NCBI GenBank assembly: GCA_029215795.1
Contig: JARDYH010000001.1
Location: forward strand, 226,916,154 to 226,980,153
Source of the DNA: Anniella stebbinsi
Lineage: Eukaryota > Chordata > Lepidosauria > Squamata > Anniellidae
Reading direction: 5' to 3'
DNA: 64,000 nt
How positions within the stretch are numbered: position 1 is the stretch's first letter; every line of letters begins with the position of its first letter. The position numbers were made by a program, and so were the translations under genes. Positions 21,851-32,957 of the stretch are shown piece by piece. The notes beneath the pieces were generated by a model. That model saw only the letters and a list, made by a program, of their open reading frames with translations, did no database searches and was not told where the DNA came from.

Positions 21851-22500
21851 GAACTGAGTAGGGTGACCATATTTGGGAAACCAAAAAAGAGGACACCTAG
21901 TGGGTGGCAGGAAAATGGCTTTCTGGGGCCACCTTAAAGTCCCCAATTGGAGCGGAGGAGGGGAAAGCATGTCATTCTCACCCCTACCCCACTGCTCCAA
22001 TCAGGCCCTTTTCTATAATGTCTGGGAATGACACGTTTTTCCCTTTTAAGGCCTTGATTGGAGCAGTGGGAGAGAATGACACACCTCCAGAAAGCATGTC
22101 ATTTCCCCCCTGCCACGCTAATGGTGGCCTTAAAAGGGAAAGTGTGTAATTCCAGGTCATTATAGACTATTGCATACAATCCCCCCTGACACCGAGGATA
22201 AAACAAAAACCAGGAGAAATCTGGGGAAATCCTGACAGGTTTTTTTATTATTTATTACTGCATTTATATCCCACCTTTTTTCCTCCAAGAAACCCAAGGC
22301 GGCATACATAATCCTCCTCCTCTCCATTTTATCCTCACAACAGCAACCCTGTGAGGTGGGTTGGGCTGAGAGTCTGCAACTGGCCCAAAGTCACCCAATG
22401 GGTTTCCATGGCTAAGTGGGGAGTAGAACCCAGTTCTTGCATCTATCAGTCCAACACTTTAGCCACTACGCCATACCTTAGTGGTCACCCTAGAATTGAG
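21851..22500. mobile_element. hAT-like element (TAGGGTGACCA ends) carrying a SINE
   Basis: The body is 21859-22492 with inverted ends TAGGGTGACCA and TGGTCACCCTA, flanked by 8-bp duplications GAACTGAG (21851-21858) and GAATTGAG (22493-22500), 7 of 8 identical. No transposase frame. The right part holds a minus-strand SINE. Elements with the same ends are at 41814-42132 and 54875-55194. Confidence 0.8.
22235..22478 (-). mobile_element. MIR-like tRNA-derived SINE
   Basis: Minus strand: head with 'tggcgtagtggctaaagtg' (A box), 'gggttctactcc' (B box), then 'gggtgactttgggccagttgc', 'cacctcacagggttgctgttgtgag' and a LINE-like tail 'gccgccttgggtttcttgg...gggatataaatgc' with a T-rich end at 22235. 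It lies inside the hAT-like element and is the same SINE type as 8816-9140. Confidence 0.8.
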
Positions 22501-23210
22501 CCATGCCAAGTTGGAAGCAGATCGGTTTGTGCCTTAATTTTTAGGATTTTTTTTTTAAAAGTTTGACTTCAATTTTTTTTCTAAAATTCAAGGCATGAAC
22601 CAATCTGCTTTCAACTTGGCATGGCTAAAGCCTTACTTAAGAGGTACCATGGTGCCAAATTTCATCTCTTCGTCTTTACTTTCTTTTTTTTAATGTACTG
22701 CTCAAGGCCCTGGACCCCAAAGAGTATTGGGTTTGAAGTTAAAAAAAATCCTAAAACTCAAGGCATAAACAGATCTGCTTCCAACTTGGCATGGCTCAAT
22801 CCCTACTTAAGAGCTACCATGCTGTCAAGTTTATCCCTTTATCTTTAAAAATGATGGAATTGTAAGCATTTTAGTTAATTTTAAAAAATTAATTGAAGTT
22901 TTAAACATTTCTACAAATCAAGGGATGAACGGATCTGCTTCCAACTTGGCATGGCTAAATCCCTACTTCAGAGCTACCATGGTGCCAAGTTTCATCTCTT
23001 TATCTTTAATTTCATTTTTTAAACTTGTACTGCTCAAGGTCTTGGACCCCAAAGAGATTTCTGTTTGAACTTTAAAAAATTCCTAAAAATCAAGGCATGA
23101 ATGGATCTGCTTCATACTTGGCATAGCTATATCCCTACTTAAGAGCTACCATGATGCCAGGTTTCATCTCTTTATCTTTAAAAATGAGGAAGATGCAAGC
23201 AGTTTGGTTG
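22499..23210. repeat. Dimeric tandem repeat (units about 160-172 bp)
   Basis: The phrase 'gatctgcttccaacttggcatggctaaatccctacttaagagctaccatgg' recurs with its 'acttggc' ending at about 22620, 22790, 22950 and 23122, giving steps of 170, 160 and 172 bases. Alternate units carry 'ctgctcaaggccctggaccccaaagag' or 'aaaaatga.gga', so the true period is about 330 bases. A reversed partial unit (22499-22550) faces the first, forming a hairpin. No frame is preserved. Confidence 0.8.
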
Positions 23211-23630
23211 TTTTATTAATGTTAAAAGTGAGTTCAACACATAACACTAGCTTAGATTTTATATTGGATGTCAAGATGGTATAACATTCTGGCTGATGCT
23301 GGCTTGGTTGTCAACTGTATAATATCCAGTCATCCGTTACACAAAGCCATAAAATTCATTAAACAAAAAACCTACGGTTTACAAAAACAATGTTAAGGCT
23401 CTACAGTTTCTAACCAAGCACCAAAAAGCAGGGAAATTGGGAGTTAAGGCTCACAAGCCTTAACGCCACATCCTCCCTAAGGAGGCAGAAAGTGCAAGTG
23501 AAATTCTCATTCTCCCAAAGCAGATAAACCATGAGGACAGGGTGGAGAATATGATATGCAGAGGTGACTGTGGGGTTGTGGAAAACTGATGATGAACAAC
23601 TTAGGGCCACCTACTTCTCTTTTTTTGTTT

Positions 23631-23772
23631 AGAGCAGCCCTTCCCCAACCTGGTGCCCTCCAAAGGTGTTGGACTACAACTCCCATCATTGCAAGTCAGT
23701 ATGTCCCATGGTCAGGAATGCTGGGACTTGTCATCTCAAACACCTGGAGGGCAGTGGGATGGGGAATGCTGT
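23631..23772. mobile_element. hAT-like MITE ('aactcccat' family)
   Basis: CAGCCCTTCCCCAACC at the left and GGATGGGGAATGCTG at the right, with 'gactacaactcccatcattgc' between. Most of it is repeated in the right arm of the inverted duplication. Confidence 0.65.
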
Positions 23773-23779
23773 GTCATAC

Positions 23780-24690
23780 CCTTACCAAATACAGGGTCTG
23801 CCCAATACTTTTCTCTCACACACATCTCGCATATAGCAGCACTCTTGATAACAAAAGGGGCACTATTCATTACAGATCTAGAACCAGAGCATGTGCCAGG
23901 CACTTCCAACTTTTGGTGAATATCCTGCCTTTCAAAGAACCAATGTTTTTTTTCTTAAAATGTATTTATAAAAAATATACTGTTCACTCACCACAATCCC
24001 TGCACAATACATCATCTCATCAAAGCAACAGCGGAGCAGAAGAGGTTTAGTTTGGCTGTCTTGAACACCTTTCAGATGAGATTAGTTTGCAATCCTATAC
24101 CTCTTGGGAGAAAGCCCTAGTGAATTCAATGGCACTGGCTTCTGAGAAGACATGTATAGGAGTCAATCTTCTCCAGCCTGGTGCTCTCCAGATGTGTTGC
24201 ACTGTAACTCCCATGTTATGTGTTATGGGGAAGACAAAAATCAATTCATACATGATTTTAAAATAATACTTATGCATGAAAGTATTAGGTGGTAGCTCTG
24301 CCTTTGATCTCACACTGCTGAACAAGTAAGAGAAATCCTTTATCTGATATTCAAGAAACAGACATCCTATGCCATGTGTTGAAAACTAATGTTGATATCT
24401 GAAGGGCTACCTGGATTAGGTATTCAAGATTCATTCATTGTTGTTTCATTTGGTTTTGACAGTTTATTTAAAGTGAAGCAGCTCTTTTGTAGTTTCTTGA
24501 TTGATCACATATCTTAATGCTGGAAAACATCATACTTTAGTACAGATGTGGGCAGAAAATAGATTTATCCTGATGATTTGGACATCAACTCGTGGCATTC
24601 CTGATAACTGCCCATGCTGATAGGGGCTTTTACAAGTTGAATTCCAAAACATCTGGAGATCTACATTCTGCCTTCCCTTGTTCTTGAACA
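23780..24690. other. Spacer of the inverted duplication
   Basis: No gene seen. A snap-back repeat ('caatcctatacctcttggg', 'gacatgtatagga') is at about 24090-24165 and a hAT-like MITE arm at 24168-24222. Confidence 0.45.
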
Positions 24691-25424
24691 ACATTCCCCA
24701 ACCTGGTGCCTGTCAGATGTGTTGGGTTGCAACTCTCAACATAAGGAGATGCTCTAAGAAACGAGAAGTAGCTGGTCCTAAGTTGTTCATCATCATTTCC
24801 CACAACCCCACAGTCACCTCTGCAGATCAAATTGCATATCTAGATTTTTGAGATGACAAGTCCCAGCATTCCTGACCATGGGACATACTGACTTGCAATG
24901 ATGGGAGTTGTAGTCCAACTCTTTTGGAGGGCACCAGGTTGAGGAAGGGCTGCTCTAAACAAAAAAAGAGAAGTAGGTGGCCCTAAGTTGTTCGTGATCA
25001 GTTTTCCACAACCCCACAGTCACCTCTGCATATCATATTCTCCACCCTGTCCTCACGGTTTATCTGCTTTGGGAGAATGAGAATTTCACTTGCACTTTCT
25101 GCCTCCTTAGGGAGGATGTGGCGTTAAGGCTTGTGAGCCTTAACTCCCAATTTCCCTGCTTTTTGGTGCTTGGTTGGAACCTTAACATTGTTTTTGTAAA
25201 TCGTAGGTTTTTTGTTTAATGAATATAAATGTAAAGGATGAGATTAAACAAACCATGATGTTTATTAATGCAGTTTGATTGGCTGCTGAATATGAGTGTT
25301 GATTGTTAATCCTTGTTCCTGGTTGGTTCTGGCTCAGTTTATAAGTGGTATTGTAGCATACTCTTATTTGTGACTGAAGCTGGTGTTTTATACTGAAATG
25401 TTTCATTTTAAAAATCTGTTTATA

Positions 25425-25436
25425 TCACACACACAC

Positions 25437-25504
<68 letters not shown>
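25425..25504. repeat. (CA)n/(TA)n compound microsatellite
   Basis: CA repeats from about 25425 to 25467 (with one TAAC break) followed by TA repeats to 25504. A second CA run is at 25668-25700. Confidence 0.95.
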
Positions 25505-25508
<4 letters not shown>

Positions 25509-25666
25509 AATGATAAAGCTATAAAATTTTAATTTGTAGAATTAAAAAAGAATTAAATTCAAAATTTATAAACTGGATGGGCTACCTGTGGTCATTTGTT
25601 TTGTGTTTGGAGTGTTGTATTGCATCACTTGCATATCAGTTTATTTAAAAGAAAGGAGTGACGCTG

Positions 25667-25667
<1 letters not shown>

Positions 25668-25700
<33 letters not shown>
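25668..25700. repeat. (CA)n microsatellite
   Basis: Uninterrupted CA dinucleotides of about 32 bases. Confidence 0.95.
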
Positions 25701-26099
25701 TGTTTTTGAAATGGTGAATTTTGAAGGGAAAATGAAAAGAGAAAGAAAAGATAGTTTATATGAAATGTGCCTGTATAAAGTTTCAGCTGGAATAAGTTAG
25801 AATTCTTGTGCGTTTTTCTAAGGAAGCTCTGCATAACTGAAAAACTTGCTCTGGTGTTATCACTCCGAACGATATTCTTATAAACTAGAACAGTACTTAG
25901 ATTGTTAACACTTAACATGTGAGGGACTAACAGAGTTGCTTTGTTAAAATCTGGTGGTGAGGAAGAAAACAGTGTTCTGCCAAAATGCATCTAGTTAAAG
26001 CATGTAAAATGCATTTTAAAATAAGGAATCCTAATCCTAATCTATGTTCATGATTTGTGACACAATCTGGTGGGAAACCCCCATTCATTTCAATTGCAT

Positions 26100-26185
26100 T
26101 ATGAAGACCTCTGGTGGATCAGACCCAAGGCCTGTTTAGTCCTGCATTTGGTTTCCTGCAGTGACCAACCAGATGCCCAAAAGCA
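26100..26185 (-). repeat. Interspersed repeat ('ggatcagacc...accagatgccc')
   Basis: 'tggatcagacccaaggcctgtttagtcctgca...cagtgaccaaccagatgccc' matches a repeat also seen at 63385-63480. It is common in squamate genomes next to CR1-like ends. Strand relative to its source is uncertain. Confidence 0.4.
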
Positions 26186-26289
26186 GAGCATGAAGTCAAC
26201 AGCCCTCTCTCACTGTTGTTCACTAGCATCTGCTATTCAGAGACATGGTTCTTCTAGACCTGGAGGTATCATATAAATATCTCTATACC

Positions 26290-27096
26290 AAAGTCAGGTA
26301 CTAGAAGCTAGCATAGATTTGTCAAGAACAAATCCTGCCAGACTAATCTGATCTTATTCTTTGATCGGGTAACCTCTCTTGTGGACTGTGGGAATGCTGT
26401 GGGACAAAGTACCTCATGACATTCTGATCAGCTAACTAGCTAAAAGTGGGGTAGATGGAACAACTATTAGGTGGACCCAAAGTTGGCTATGGAATCAGAC
26501 TTAATGAGTGCTTATCAATGGTACCTTTTCAAACTTGGGGGGAGGTAAAGAGCGGCGTACCGCAGGCCTCAGTCCTGGGCCCAGTGCTCGTCAACATTTT
26601 TATTAATGACTTGGATGAGGAGGTGCAGGGAATGCTTATCAAAATAGCAGATTACATAAAATTGGGTGGGATAGCTAATACCCTGGAAGACAGAAACAAA
26701 CTTCAAAGTGACCTTGATAGGCTGGAGCACTGAGCTGAAAACAACAGAATTAAATTTAATAGATAAATGCCAAGTTCTACACCTAGGAGAAAGAAACCAA
26801 ATGCACAGTTACAAGATGGGGGATACTTGGCTCAACAATACAGGACACAGAATAATGAGCTCAAGTTACAGGAAACCAGATTCTGGCTGGACATCAGGAA
26901 AAACTTCCTGACTGTTAGAGCAGTACTATAATGGAACCAATTACCTAAGGAGGTTGTCGGTTCTCCCACCCTAGAGGCATTCAAGAGGCAGCTGGACAGC
27001 CATCTGTCTGGGATGCTTTAAGGTGGATTCCTGCATTGAGCAGGGAGTTGGACTCAATGGCCTTATAGGCCCCTTCCAACTTTACTATTCTATGAT
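26290..27096 (+). mobile_element. CR1 LINE 3' part, degraded
   Basis: A 5'-truncated chicken-type CR1. The frame at about 26455-26733 still shows RT pieces: GVPQASVLGPVLVNIFINDLDEE (the PQGSVLGP block with G to A) and a mutated catalytic box IADYIKLGG in place of FADDTKL. The 3' end 'tggacatcaggaaaaacttcctgactgttagagc' to 'ccttccaactttactattctatgattcta' is the diagnostic CR1 terminus with its ATTCTATG repeat. Stops and lost catalytic residues show it is dead. Confidence 0.9.
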
Positions 27097-27196
27097 TCTA
27101 AACTCCTACCAATCCCTGCCATTGGCTATGCTGGCTAGTGCTGATGAGAGTTGTAGGCAAAAACCTCTGGAGGATATCAAGTTGCCCTTCCCTGGA
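27097..27196 (-). mobile_element. hAT-like MITE fragment
   Basis: 'accaatccctgccattggctatgctggctagtgctgatgagagttgtag' with 'cctctggaggatatcaagttgcccttccc' is the right-hand arm of the 'aactcccat' MITE, directly abutting the CR1 end. Confidence 0.6.
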
Positions 27197-27254
27197 ATAA
27201 ACAAAAATAAAATTAACAGTTAACGGCTGTGCTGTATTCCAGTCCTCCTCACAA

Positions 27255-27334
27255 TCTTATGTAAACCACCCAGAGAGCTTCGGCTATGGTGCGGTATACA
27301 AATGTAATAAATAAATAATAAATAAATAAATATA
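27255..27334 (+). mobile_element. L2-type LINE 3' tail (copy A)
   Basis: 'gtaaaccacccagagagcttcggctatggtgcggtatacaaatg' then AAATA repeats. The next LINE copy starts about 10 bases after this tail. Confidence 0.85.
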
Positions 27335-27342
27335 TAATAACT

Positions 27343-30300
27343 ACAGGTCTGTTGGTTGCCCTATCAGTCAGTCCTTGGGCCTCTGGATACTGCTTTTAAA
27401 TGCCAGATCAAGACATGATAAGACCTCCCTCATCCATGACTTAATTGTGGATGAGGCAGCCAATCTGGCATGTATAACCGAGACCTGGGTGGGTGAGCAG
27501 GGAGGAGTCAGTCTCTCCCAGCTGTGCCCACCGGGGTACTTCGTTCAGCATCAGGGTAGATCTGAGGACCGGGGAGGGGGTTGCTGTGGTCTATAGGAAC
27601 TCCATCCCCCTCTGCAGGCTCCCTGTTCATATGACTATTGGTCTAGAGTGTTTGCACCTTGTGTTGGGTCAGCAGGACAGATTGGGGATTCTGTTGGTGT
27701 ACCGCCCACCCTGCTGTACAACAGACTCCCTAGGTGAGCTGACGGAGGTGGTCTCGGGAGTACTGCTGCAATCCCCCAGATTGTTAGTTTTGGGGGATGT
27801 CAACATTCATGCTGAGGGCACCTTATCTAGGACAGCTTAGGATTTCATGGTCTCCATGACAACCATGGGACTGTCCCAACATGCCATTGGCCCAACGCAT
27901 GTAGCTGGGCATACTCTAGACCTGGTTTTTGCAACTGGACATGGAGATGGTGATCTGAAAGTGGGGGACCTCACATCAGTCCCTTTGTCATGGTCAGATC
28001 ACTGCTTGCTGAGGTTTAGTCTTACAGCAGCTTTTCCCCTCTGCAAGGGTGGGGGATCTATTAAGATGGTCCTCCCCCGGAGGCTAATGGATCCAGATGG
28101 TTTCCAGAGGGCTCTGGGGAGTTTTCCGGCTGATAGGGCTGGCTCTCCTGTCGAAACCCTGGTTGATCTGTGGAATGCAGAAATGACCCAGGCAGTTGAC
28201 ACAATTGCTCCTGAGCGCCCTCTCCTGTGTAGAGCTCGAACGGCTCCGTGGTATACCCCGGAGCTGGGAGTGATGAAACAAAACAGGAGACGGCTTGAGG
28301 GCAGATGGAGACGAACTCCTGATGGATGCAATCAAACACTGGTAAGTGCTTATGGTAAGCTGTATTCAGGGGCAGTGAGGGCAGCAAAAAAACAATACTT
28401 TGCTGCCACTATTCAATCATCAACCTGCCGCCCAGCGGAGCTTTTCAGAGTTGTCCGGGGCCTTTTACATGCTGGCCCCAAGGACATGGTAGAACCATCT
28501 GAGGCCCGCTGTAATACATTTGCTGGGCACTTCCAGAATAAAATCTCTGGCATCCGTCAGGACTTAGACTCCAGTGTTATAGCAGGTGAATCTAGTGAGG
28601 TATCCAGAGCACAGGCTTGTCCTGTTTTCTTGGATGAGTTTCAGTTGGTGCAGGTCGAGGATGTTGACACGGTGCTTGGACAGGTTCGTGCAACCACTTC
28701 CATTTTGGATCCTTGCCCCTCTTGGCTAATAAAAGCTAGCAGGGATGGAACAACTGGCTTGGACAGGGAAGTGATTAATGCCTCTTTGCAAGAGGGAGTG
28801 GTCCCAGGCCTCCTGAAAGAGGCGGCAGTGAGACCACTCCTAAAGAAATCTTCCCTGGACCCTGAAAATCTTAATAACTACAGGCCAGTAGCAAATGTTC
28901 CATTCCTGGGCAAGGTCCTAGAGCGGGTGGTTGCGAGCCAACTCCAGGCACTCTTGGATGAGACTGATTATCTGGATCCATTTCAGTCGGGTTTCAGGCC
29001 TAGTTTTGGTACGGAAACAGCCTTGGTTGCCCTGTATGATGACCTATGTCGGGAGAAAGACAGGGGGAGTGTGACTCCGTTGATTCTCTTTGATCTCTCA
29101 GTGGCTTTCGATACCATCGACCATGGTATCCTTCTGGGACGACTGGTTGAGTTGGGAGTGGGAGGCACTGCATTGCAGTGATTCCGCTACTACTTGGGGG
29201 GTCGGCTCCAGAAGGTGGTGCTTGGGGAACATTGCTCGGCCTCGTGGATTCTCCAGTATGGGGTTCCGCAGGGGTCAGTTTTGTCCCCCATGCTGTTCAA
29301 CATCTACATGAAACCGTTGAGTGCAGTCATCCGGAGTTTTGGAGTGCGTTGTCATCAGTACGCTGATGACACGCAGCTCTATTTCTCCTTTTCATCTTCA
29401 TCAGGTGAGGCTGTGGATGTGCTGAACCAGTGCCTGGCTGCGACAATGGACTGGATGAGGCCTAATAAACTGAAACTCAATCCAGACAAGACTGAGACGC
29501 TGTTAGTGGGTGGTTCCGCTGACCAGATGGAGGGTCTTCAACCTGTTCTGGATGGGGTTGCACTCCCCTTGAAGGAGTGGGTTTGTAGCTTGGGGGTTCT
29601 CCTAGAACCATCTCTGTCACTTGAGGCGCAGGTGGCCTCAGTGAAACGGAGTGCCTTCTACCAACTTCGGTTGGTGGCCGAGCTACGTCCCTATCTGGAC
29701 AGGGATAACCTGGCTTCAGTTGTCCATGCTCTGGTAACCTCCAAGTTAGATTACTGCAATGCACTCTACGTGGGGCTGCCTGTGAAGGTGGTTTGGAAGC
29801 TGCAGCTTGTGCAAAATGCAGCGGCCAGATTGATAACTGGAATCAGTAGGTTCGAACATATAAGACCTACTCTGGCCCGCTTGCATTGGCTGCCTGTATG
29901 TTTCCGAGCCCGGTTCAAGGTGCTGGTTTTAACCTATAAAGCCTTACACGGCTTGGGACCACAATACCTGATGGAACGCCATTCCCGACATGAACCTACC
30001 CGAACACTACGTTCAACATCTAAGGCCCTCCTCCGAGTGCCTCCTCCGAGGGAAGCTCGGAGGTCAGCAACAAGAGAGAGGGCCTTCTCTGTGGTGGATC
30101 CCCAATTGTGGAACGATCTCCCCGACGAGGCCCGCCTGGCGCCAACATTGTTATCTTTTCGGCGCCAGGTCAAGACTTTCCTCTTCTCTCAGGCATTTGG
30201 CAATATCTGAGGAGTCTGGGTTTGTTTTGTTTTGTTTTTGTAGCTTTTTGAAGTGTTGAAGTGGTTTTTAAATGTACAGATTGTGTGTATGTTGTATGTT

Positions 30301-30423
30301 TTTGCTGTTTTAATTTTTGTATATTGTTTTTAATTGTTTATAATCCTATGTAAACCGCCCAGAGAGCTTCGGCTATGGGGCGGTATACAAATGTAATAAA
30401 TAAATAAATATAAATAAATAAAT
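27343..30423 (+). mobile_element. L2-type non-LTR retrotransposon, near complete (copy B)
   Basis: About 3.08 kb with an apurinic-endonuclease region, a reverse transcriptase, a 3' UTR and the 3' terminus 'taaaccgcccagagagcttcggctatggggcggtatac' with AAATA repeats. It begins within the endonuclease (NARS, ITETWVGEQGG), so ORF1 and the first part of ORF2 are missing. It lies between two other L2 copies in the same orientation. High similarity to the minus-strand copy at 56592-58614 indicates recent activity. Assignment to the L2 clade (rather than CR1) rests on the simple-repeat tail and the RT wording, and is likely but not certain. Confidence 0.88.
27375..30210 (+). pseudogene. L2-type ORF2: endonuclease and reverse transcriptase, broken in three places
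   Basis: The endonuclease part has LNARSRHDKTSLIHDLIVDE, ITETWV, LVYRPPCC and LLVLGDVNIHAEG. The RT has LLKKSSLDPENLNNYRPVAN, FQSGFRPSFGTETALVALY, LFDLSVAFDTIDHGILLGRL, YGVPQGSVLSPMLFNIYM and the catalytic YADD at 29359-29370. The C-terminal block is KLQLVQNAAARLITG. Breaks: a frameshift in the G-rich run at about 27565-27580, an in-frame TAG at 27838-27840 (probably from CAG) and a TGA at 29179-29181 where the minus-strand copy has TGG. Otherwise the frame is open for about 790 codons from 27841 to the TGA at 30208. RT catalytic residues are all present, so only a few mutations have accumulated since insertion. Confidence 0.92.
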
Positions 30424-31345
30424 GAGGGCTAACAAACTGAAATTCAATCCAGAAAAGACTGAGATGCTGTTAGTGGGTGGTTCTGGTGACCGGATGGAGG
30501 GTCTTCAACGTGTTCTGGATGGGGTTGCACTCCCCCTGAAGAAGCGGGTTTGTAGCTTGGGGGTTCTCCTAGAACCATCTCTGTCACTTGAGGCTCAGGT
30601 GCCCTCGGTGGCATGGAGTGCCATCTACCAACTTCGATTGGTGGCCCAGCTACGCCCCTATCTGCGCAGGGATAACCTGGCATCAGTTGTCTATGCTCTG
30701 GTAATCTCCAAATTGGATTACTGCAATGCGCTCTAAGAGGGGCTGCCTTTGAAGACATTTCAGAAGGTGCAGCTTGTGCAAAATGCAGCGGACAGTTTGA
30801 TAACAGGAACCAGAAGGTTCGAACATATAAGACCAACTCAGGCCTGCTTGCATTGGCTGCCTGTATGTTTTAACCTATAAAGTCTTACATGGCTTGGGAC
30901 CACAATACCTGACAGAACACCTCTCCCAACACAAACCTACCTGCATACTACGATCCACATCTAAGGTCCTCCTCTGGGTGCCTTCTCTGAGAGAAGCTTG
31001 GAGGATGGCAACAAGGGAGAGGGCCTTTTCAGTGATGGCCCCCCAATTATGGAATTATCTCCCCGACGAGGCTCGCCTGGCGCCAATGTTGTTTTCTTTT
31101 TGGCACCAGGTCAAGACTTTTCTCTTCTCCGAGGCATTTAACAACGTATGTTGGGGTTTTTTGTTGTTGTTGTTTGACCCAGAGTAGTTGTTTTAAATAG
31201 ATATAGTATTTATAATCTGTTTTATGCTTTTTAAATTTTGTATATTGGTTTTTTAATGTTCAGTGTTTTTAATTTTTGTAAACAGCCCAGAGAGCTTAGG
31301 CTATGGGGCGGTATATAAATGCAAATAATAATAATAACAATAATA
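30424..31345 (+). mobile_element. L2-type LINE, truncated (copy C)
   Basis: It starts abruptly in the RT C-terminal region ('agggctaacaaactgaaattcaatccagaaaag') immediately after the AAATA tail of copy B. A TAC-to-TAA stop lies near 30736 and about 25 bases are deleted near 30868. The 3' end 'taaacagcccagagagcttaggctatggggcggtatataaatg' leads into AAT repeats. The 3' UTR differs from copy B, so it belongs to another subfamily. Confidence 0.88.
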
Positions 31346-31760
31346 ATCATAGACAAAAAAAAAAAAAAACACATACCTCATCGACATAGCAATACCGAAT
31401 GACAAAAATGTTGTTGAAAAGGAATAAGAAAAGAGAGATAAATATACACCACTGGCCATGGAAGTCAAAGAACTATGGCAACAGGAAAAGGTCACAATTA
31501 TTCCGTTAGTCACATCAGTCACTGGCATCTCATCAAAAAATTATACAGAAAACCTTCAGAAACGGGGCCTACCAAAATACATCTACACCAACATCCAGAA
31601 AGTAGTCATACTTAAAACATGCTCAATTGTCAGGAAATTCCTGAATCTGTAAAAGACAGCATGACTTGGCAAAGCCCATAAGGTCCGTCTAGAAAAACCG
31701 CCATGAGCAAGAAAGAGATGAAATAATAATAACAATAATAATAATAAAAATAATAATATA
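31326..31760 (+). mobile_element. R4/Dong-like LINE 3' fragment in TAA repeats
   Basis: Translating about 31370-31650 gives TYLIDIAIPNDKNVVEKE, a stop, then EKRDKYTPLAMEVKELW and VTIIPLVTSVTGISSKNY, resembling the C-terminal end of R2/R4-type reverse transcriptase polyproteins (IDMAIP...K..KY..L..E...LW...VIPVV.GALG). TAA/AAT repeats flank it on both sides (31326-31346 and 31727-31757), the known target preference of Dong-type elements. One stop and the missing RT make it inactive. Family assignment is from memory of this motif and is moderate. Confidence 0.6.
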
Positions 31761-31774
31761 ACCACACATATAAT

Positions 31775-31854
31775 TTTATTTATTTTATTAGTTTATATAT
31801 TTGTACCTCACATTTTAGGATAACTCCTTGCAAGGCAGCTTACAAAGATTTAAG

Positions 31855-31889
<35 letters not shown>

Positions 31890-32110
31890 ACACACAGAAT
31901 CACAACATCCAATCGATCGTATACTTTCAGGTAAAAATGCTGGGATCAGGGTCTGACAGTCTATTATTATAATTTATTTATATCACGCCTTTTTCCCAGG
32001 GCTGGGACTCAAAGCCGTTCACAAAGTTAAAACACGTACAATTAAAACATATAAATATAACTTTACAAAAGTTAAAATAGGATTAAACCTACCGTTAAAT
32101 ATACTCAAGA
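31775..32110 (-). mobile_element. Two LINE 3' tails, minus strand, with (TA)n
   Basis: 'tttatttattttattagtttatatatttgtacctcacatttt' (31775-31855) and 'ataatttatttatatcacgcctttttcccagggctgggactcaaagcc' (31975-32025) are reversed LINE tails of the L2/CR1 group. A TA repeat of about 29 bases is at 31858-31886, with a short CA run after it. Confidence 0.5.
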
Positions 32111-32957
32111 ATAAATTCCACTGTTACCAGAGTGGTATCTATTGTTGTAGTCCACAAACGACTTTTGTTCCATGTAGTTTTCTGTGTCTACACTTGGTAG
32201 AATTCTCAAGTAATTGCTTTGATAACAAGCAAGAGGAACGTGTGTTCTAGACTGAGGATGTACGAATGTGTAAGTGAATATTAGGCTTATTTTGAATATT
32301 CATGCAAATTCCAGTAAGTATTTCATGCTCACAATTTCATCATTGAACTTTGAATCCAATGCTTCAGATCTGTACCATTCATGTGGAAGATTTGTCACTT
32401 TGCAACTTCACACTTTACCACTTTGCCAACATTTGCCACTTTACTAATGTTTTGTTAGCAATCACATAAGTGGTAATTAGATGTTAACGTTCTTGCATGC
32501 CTAAAGACTTGTTATGTGAAAAGAGTAACTAATTATAAGAATAGTTTTTCCATCTTTCAGGCTTCCTGATGAAACTGCTCACTTTTATAGAGCGCATACA
32601 CATGTCAGCGTGAATATTTATGTTGTTTTTCTAATTTCAGTCTTAAAACCAATTTGGACTACTTTAGCCAAGGATGCATACATGGAATGATTTTTCAATA
32701 CATTGTCTCCAGATGTAGGCTTCTAGATGCAAGGTAATGTCAACATGATGAACACGTCCCCACATTCCTTTCCTCCCTTGCCAATATATTTGCATTGTAT
32801 TTTCAAAACAATAAAACAAACAGAAAATTGACTACAGCGTATATGAGTTGTGTGTTTTTTGAGTTACAACTGTTTGCATATAGCCACATAATATAATACT
32901 TAAGGAATTAGGGTATTTCTGAGAACTGTATTATGACAGCACATTTTCCCAAGTAAG
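32111..32957. other. No gene recognised
   Basis: AT-rich intergenic DNA. 'gaggatgtacgaatgtgtaagtgaatatt' near 32265 may be an old hAT end, but the other end was not found. Confidence 0.45.

Larger units (their letters stand above)
23354..25224. repeat. Long inverted duplication, arms about 380 bp
   Basis: The left arm 23354-23740 and the right arm 24847-25224 are reverse complements with only scattered differences, separated by about 1.1 kb. The arms hold 'gttaaggctcacaagccttaacgcc' and half of a hAT-like MITE at their inner ends. A third partial copy in the orientation of the right arm is at about 24690-24825. Confidence 0.85.

Noticed and set aside
25441..25504. CRISPR-like array of short repeats
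   Set aside because: Plain CA and TA dinucleotide repeats with no spacers; the window is vertebrate.
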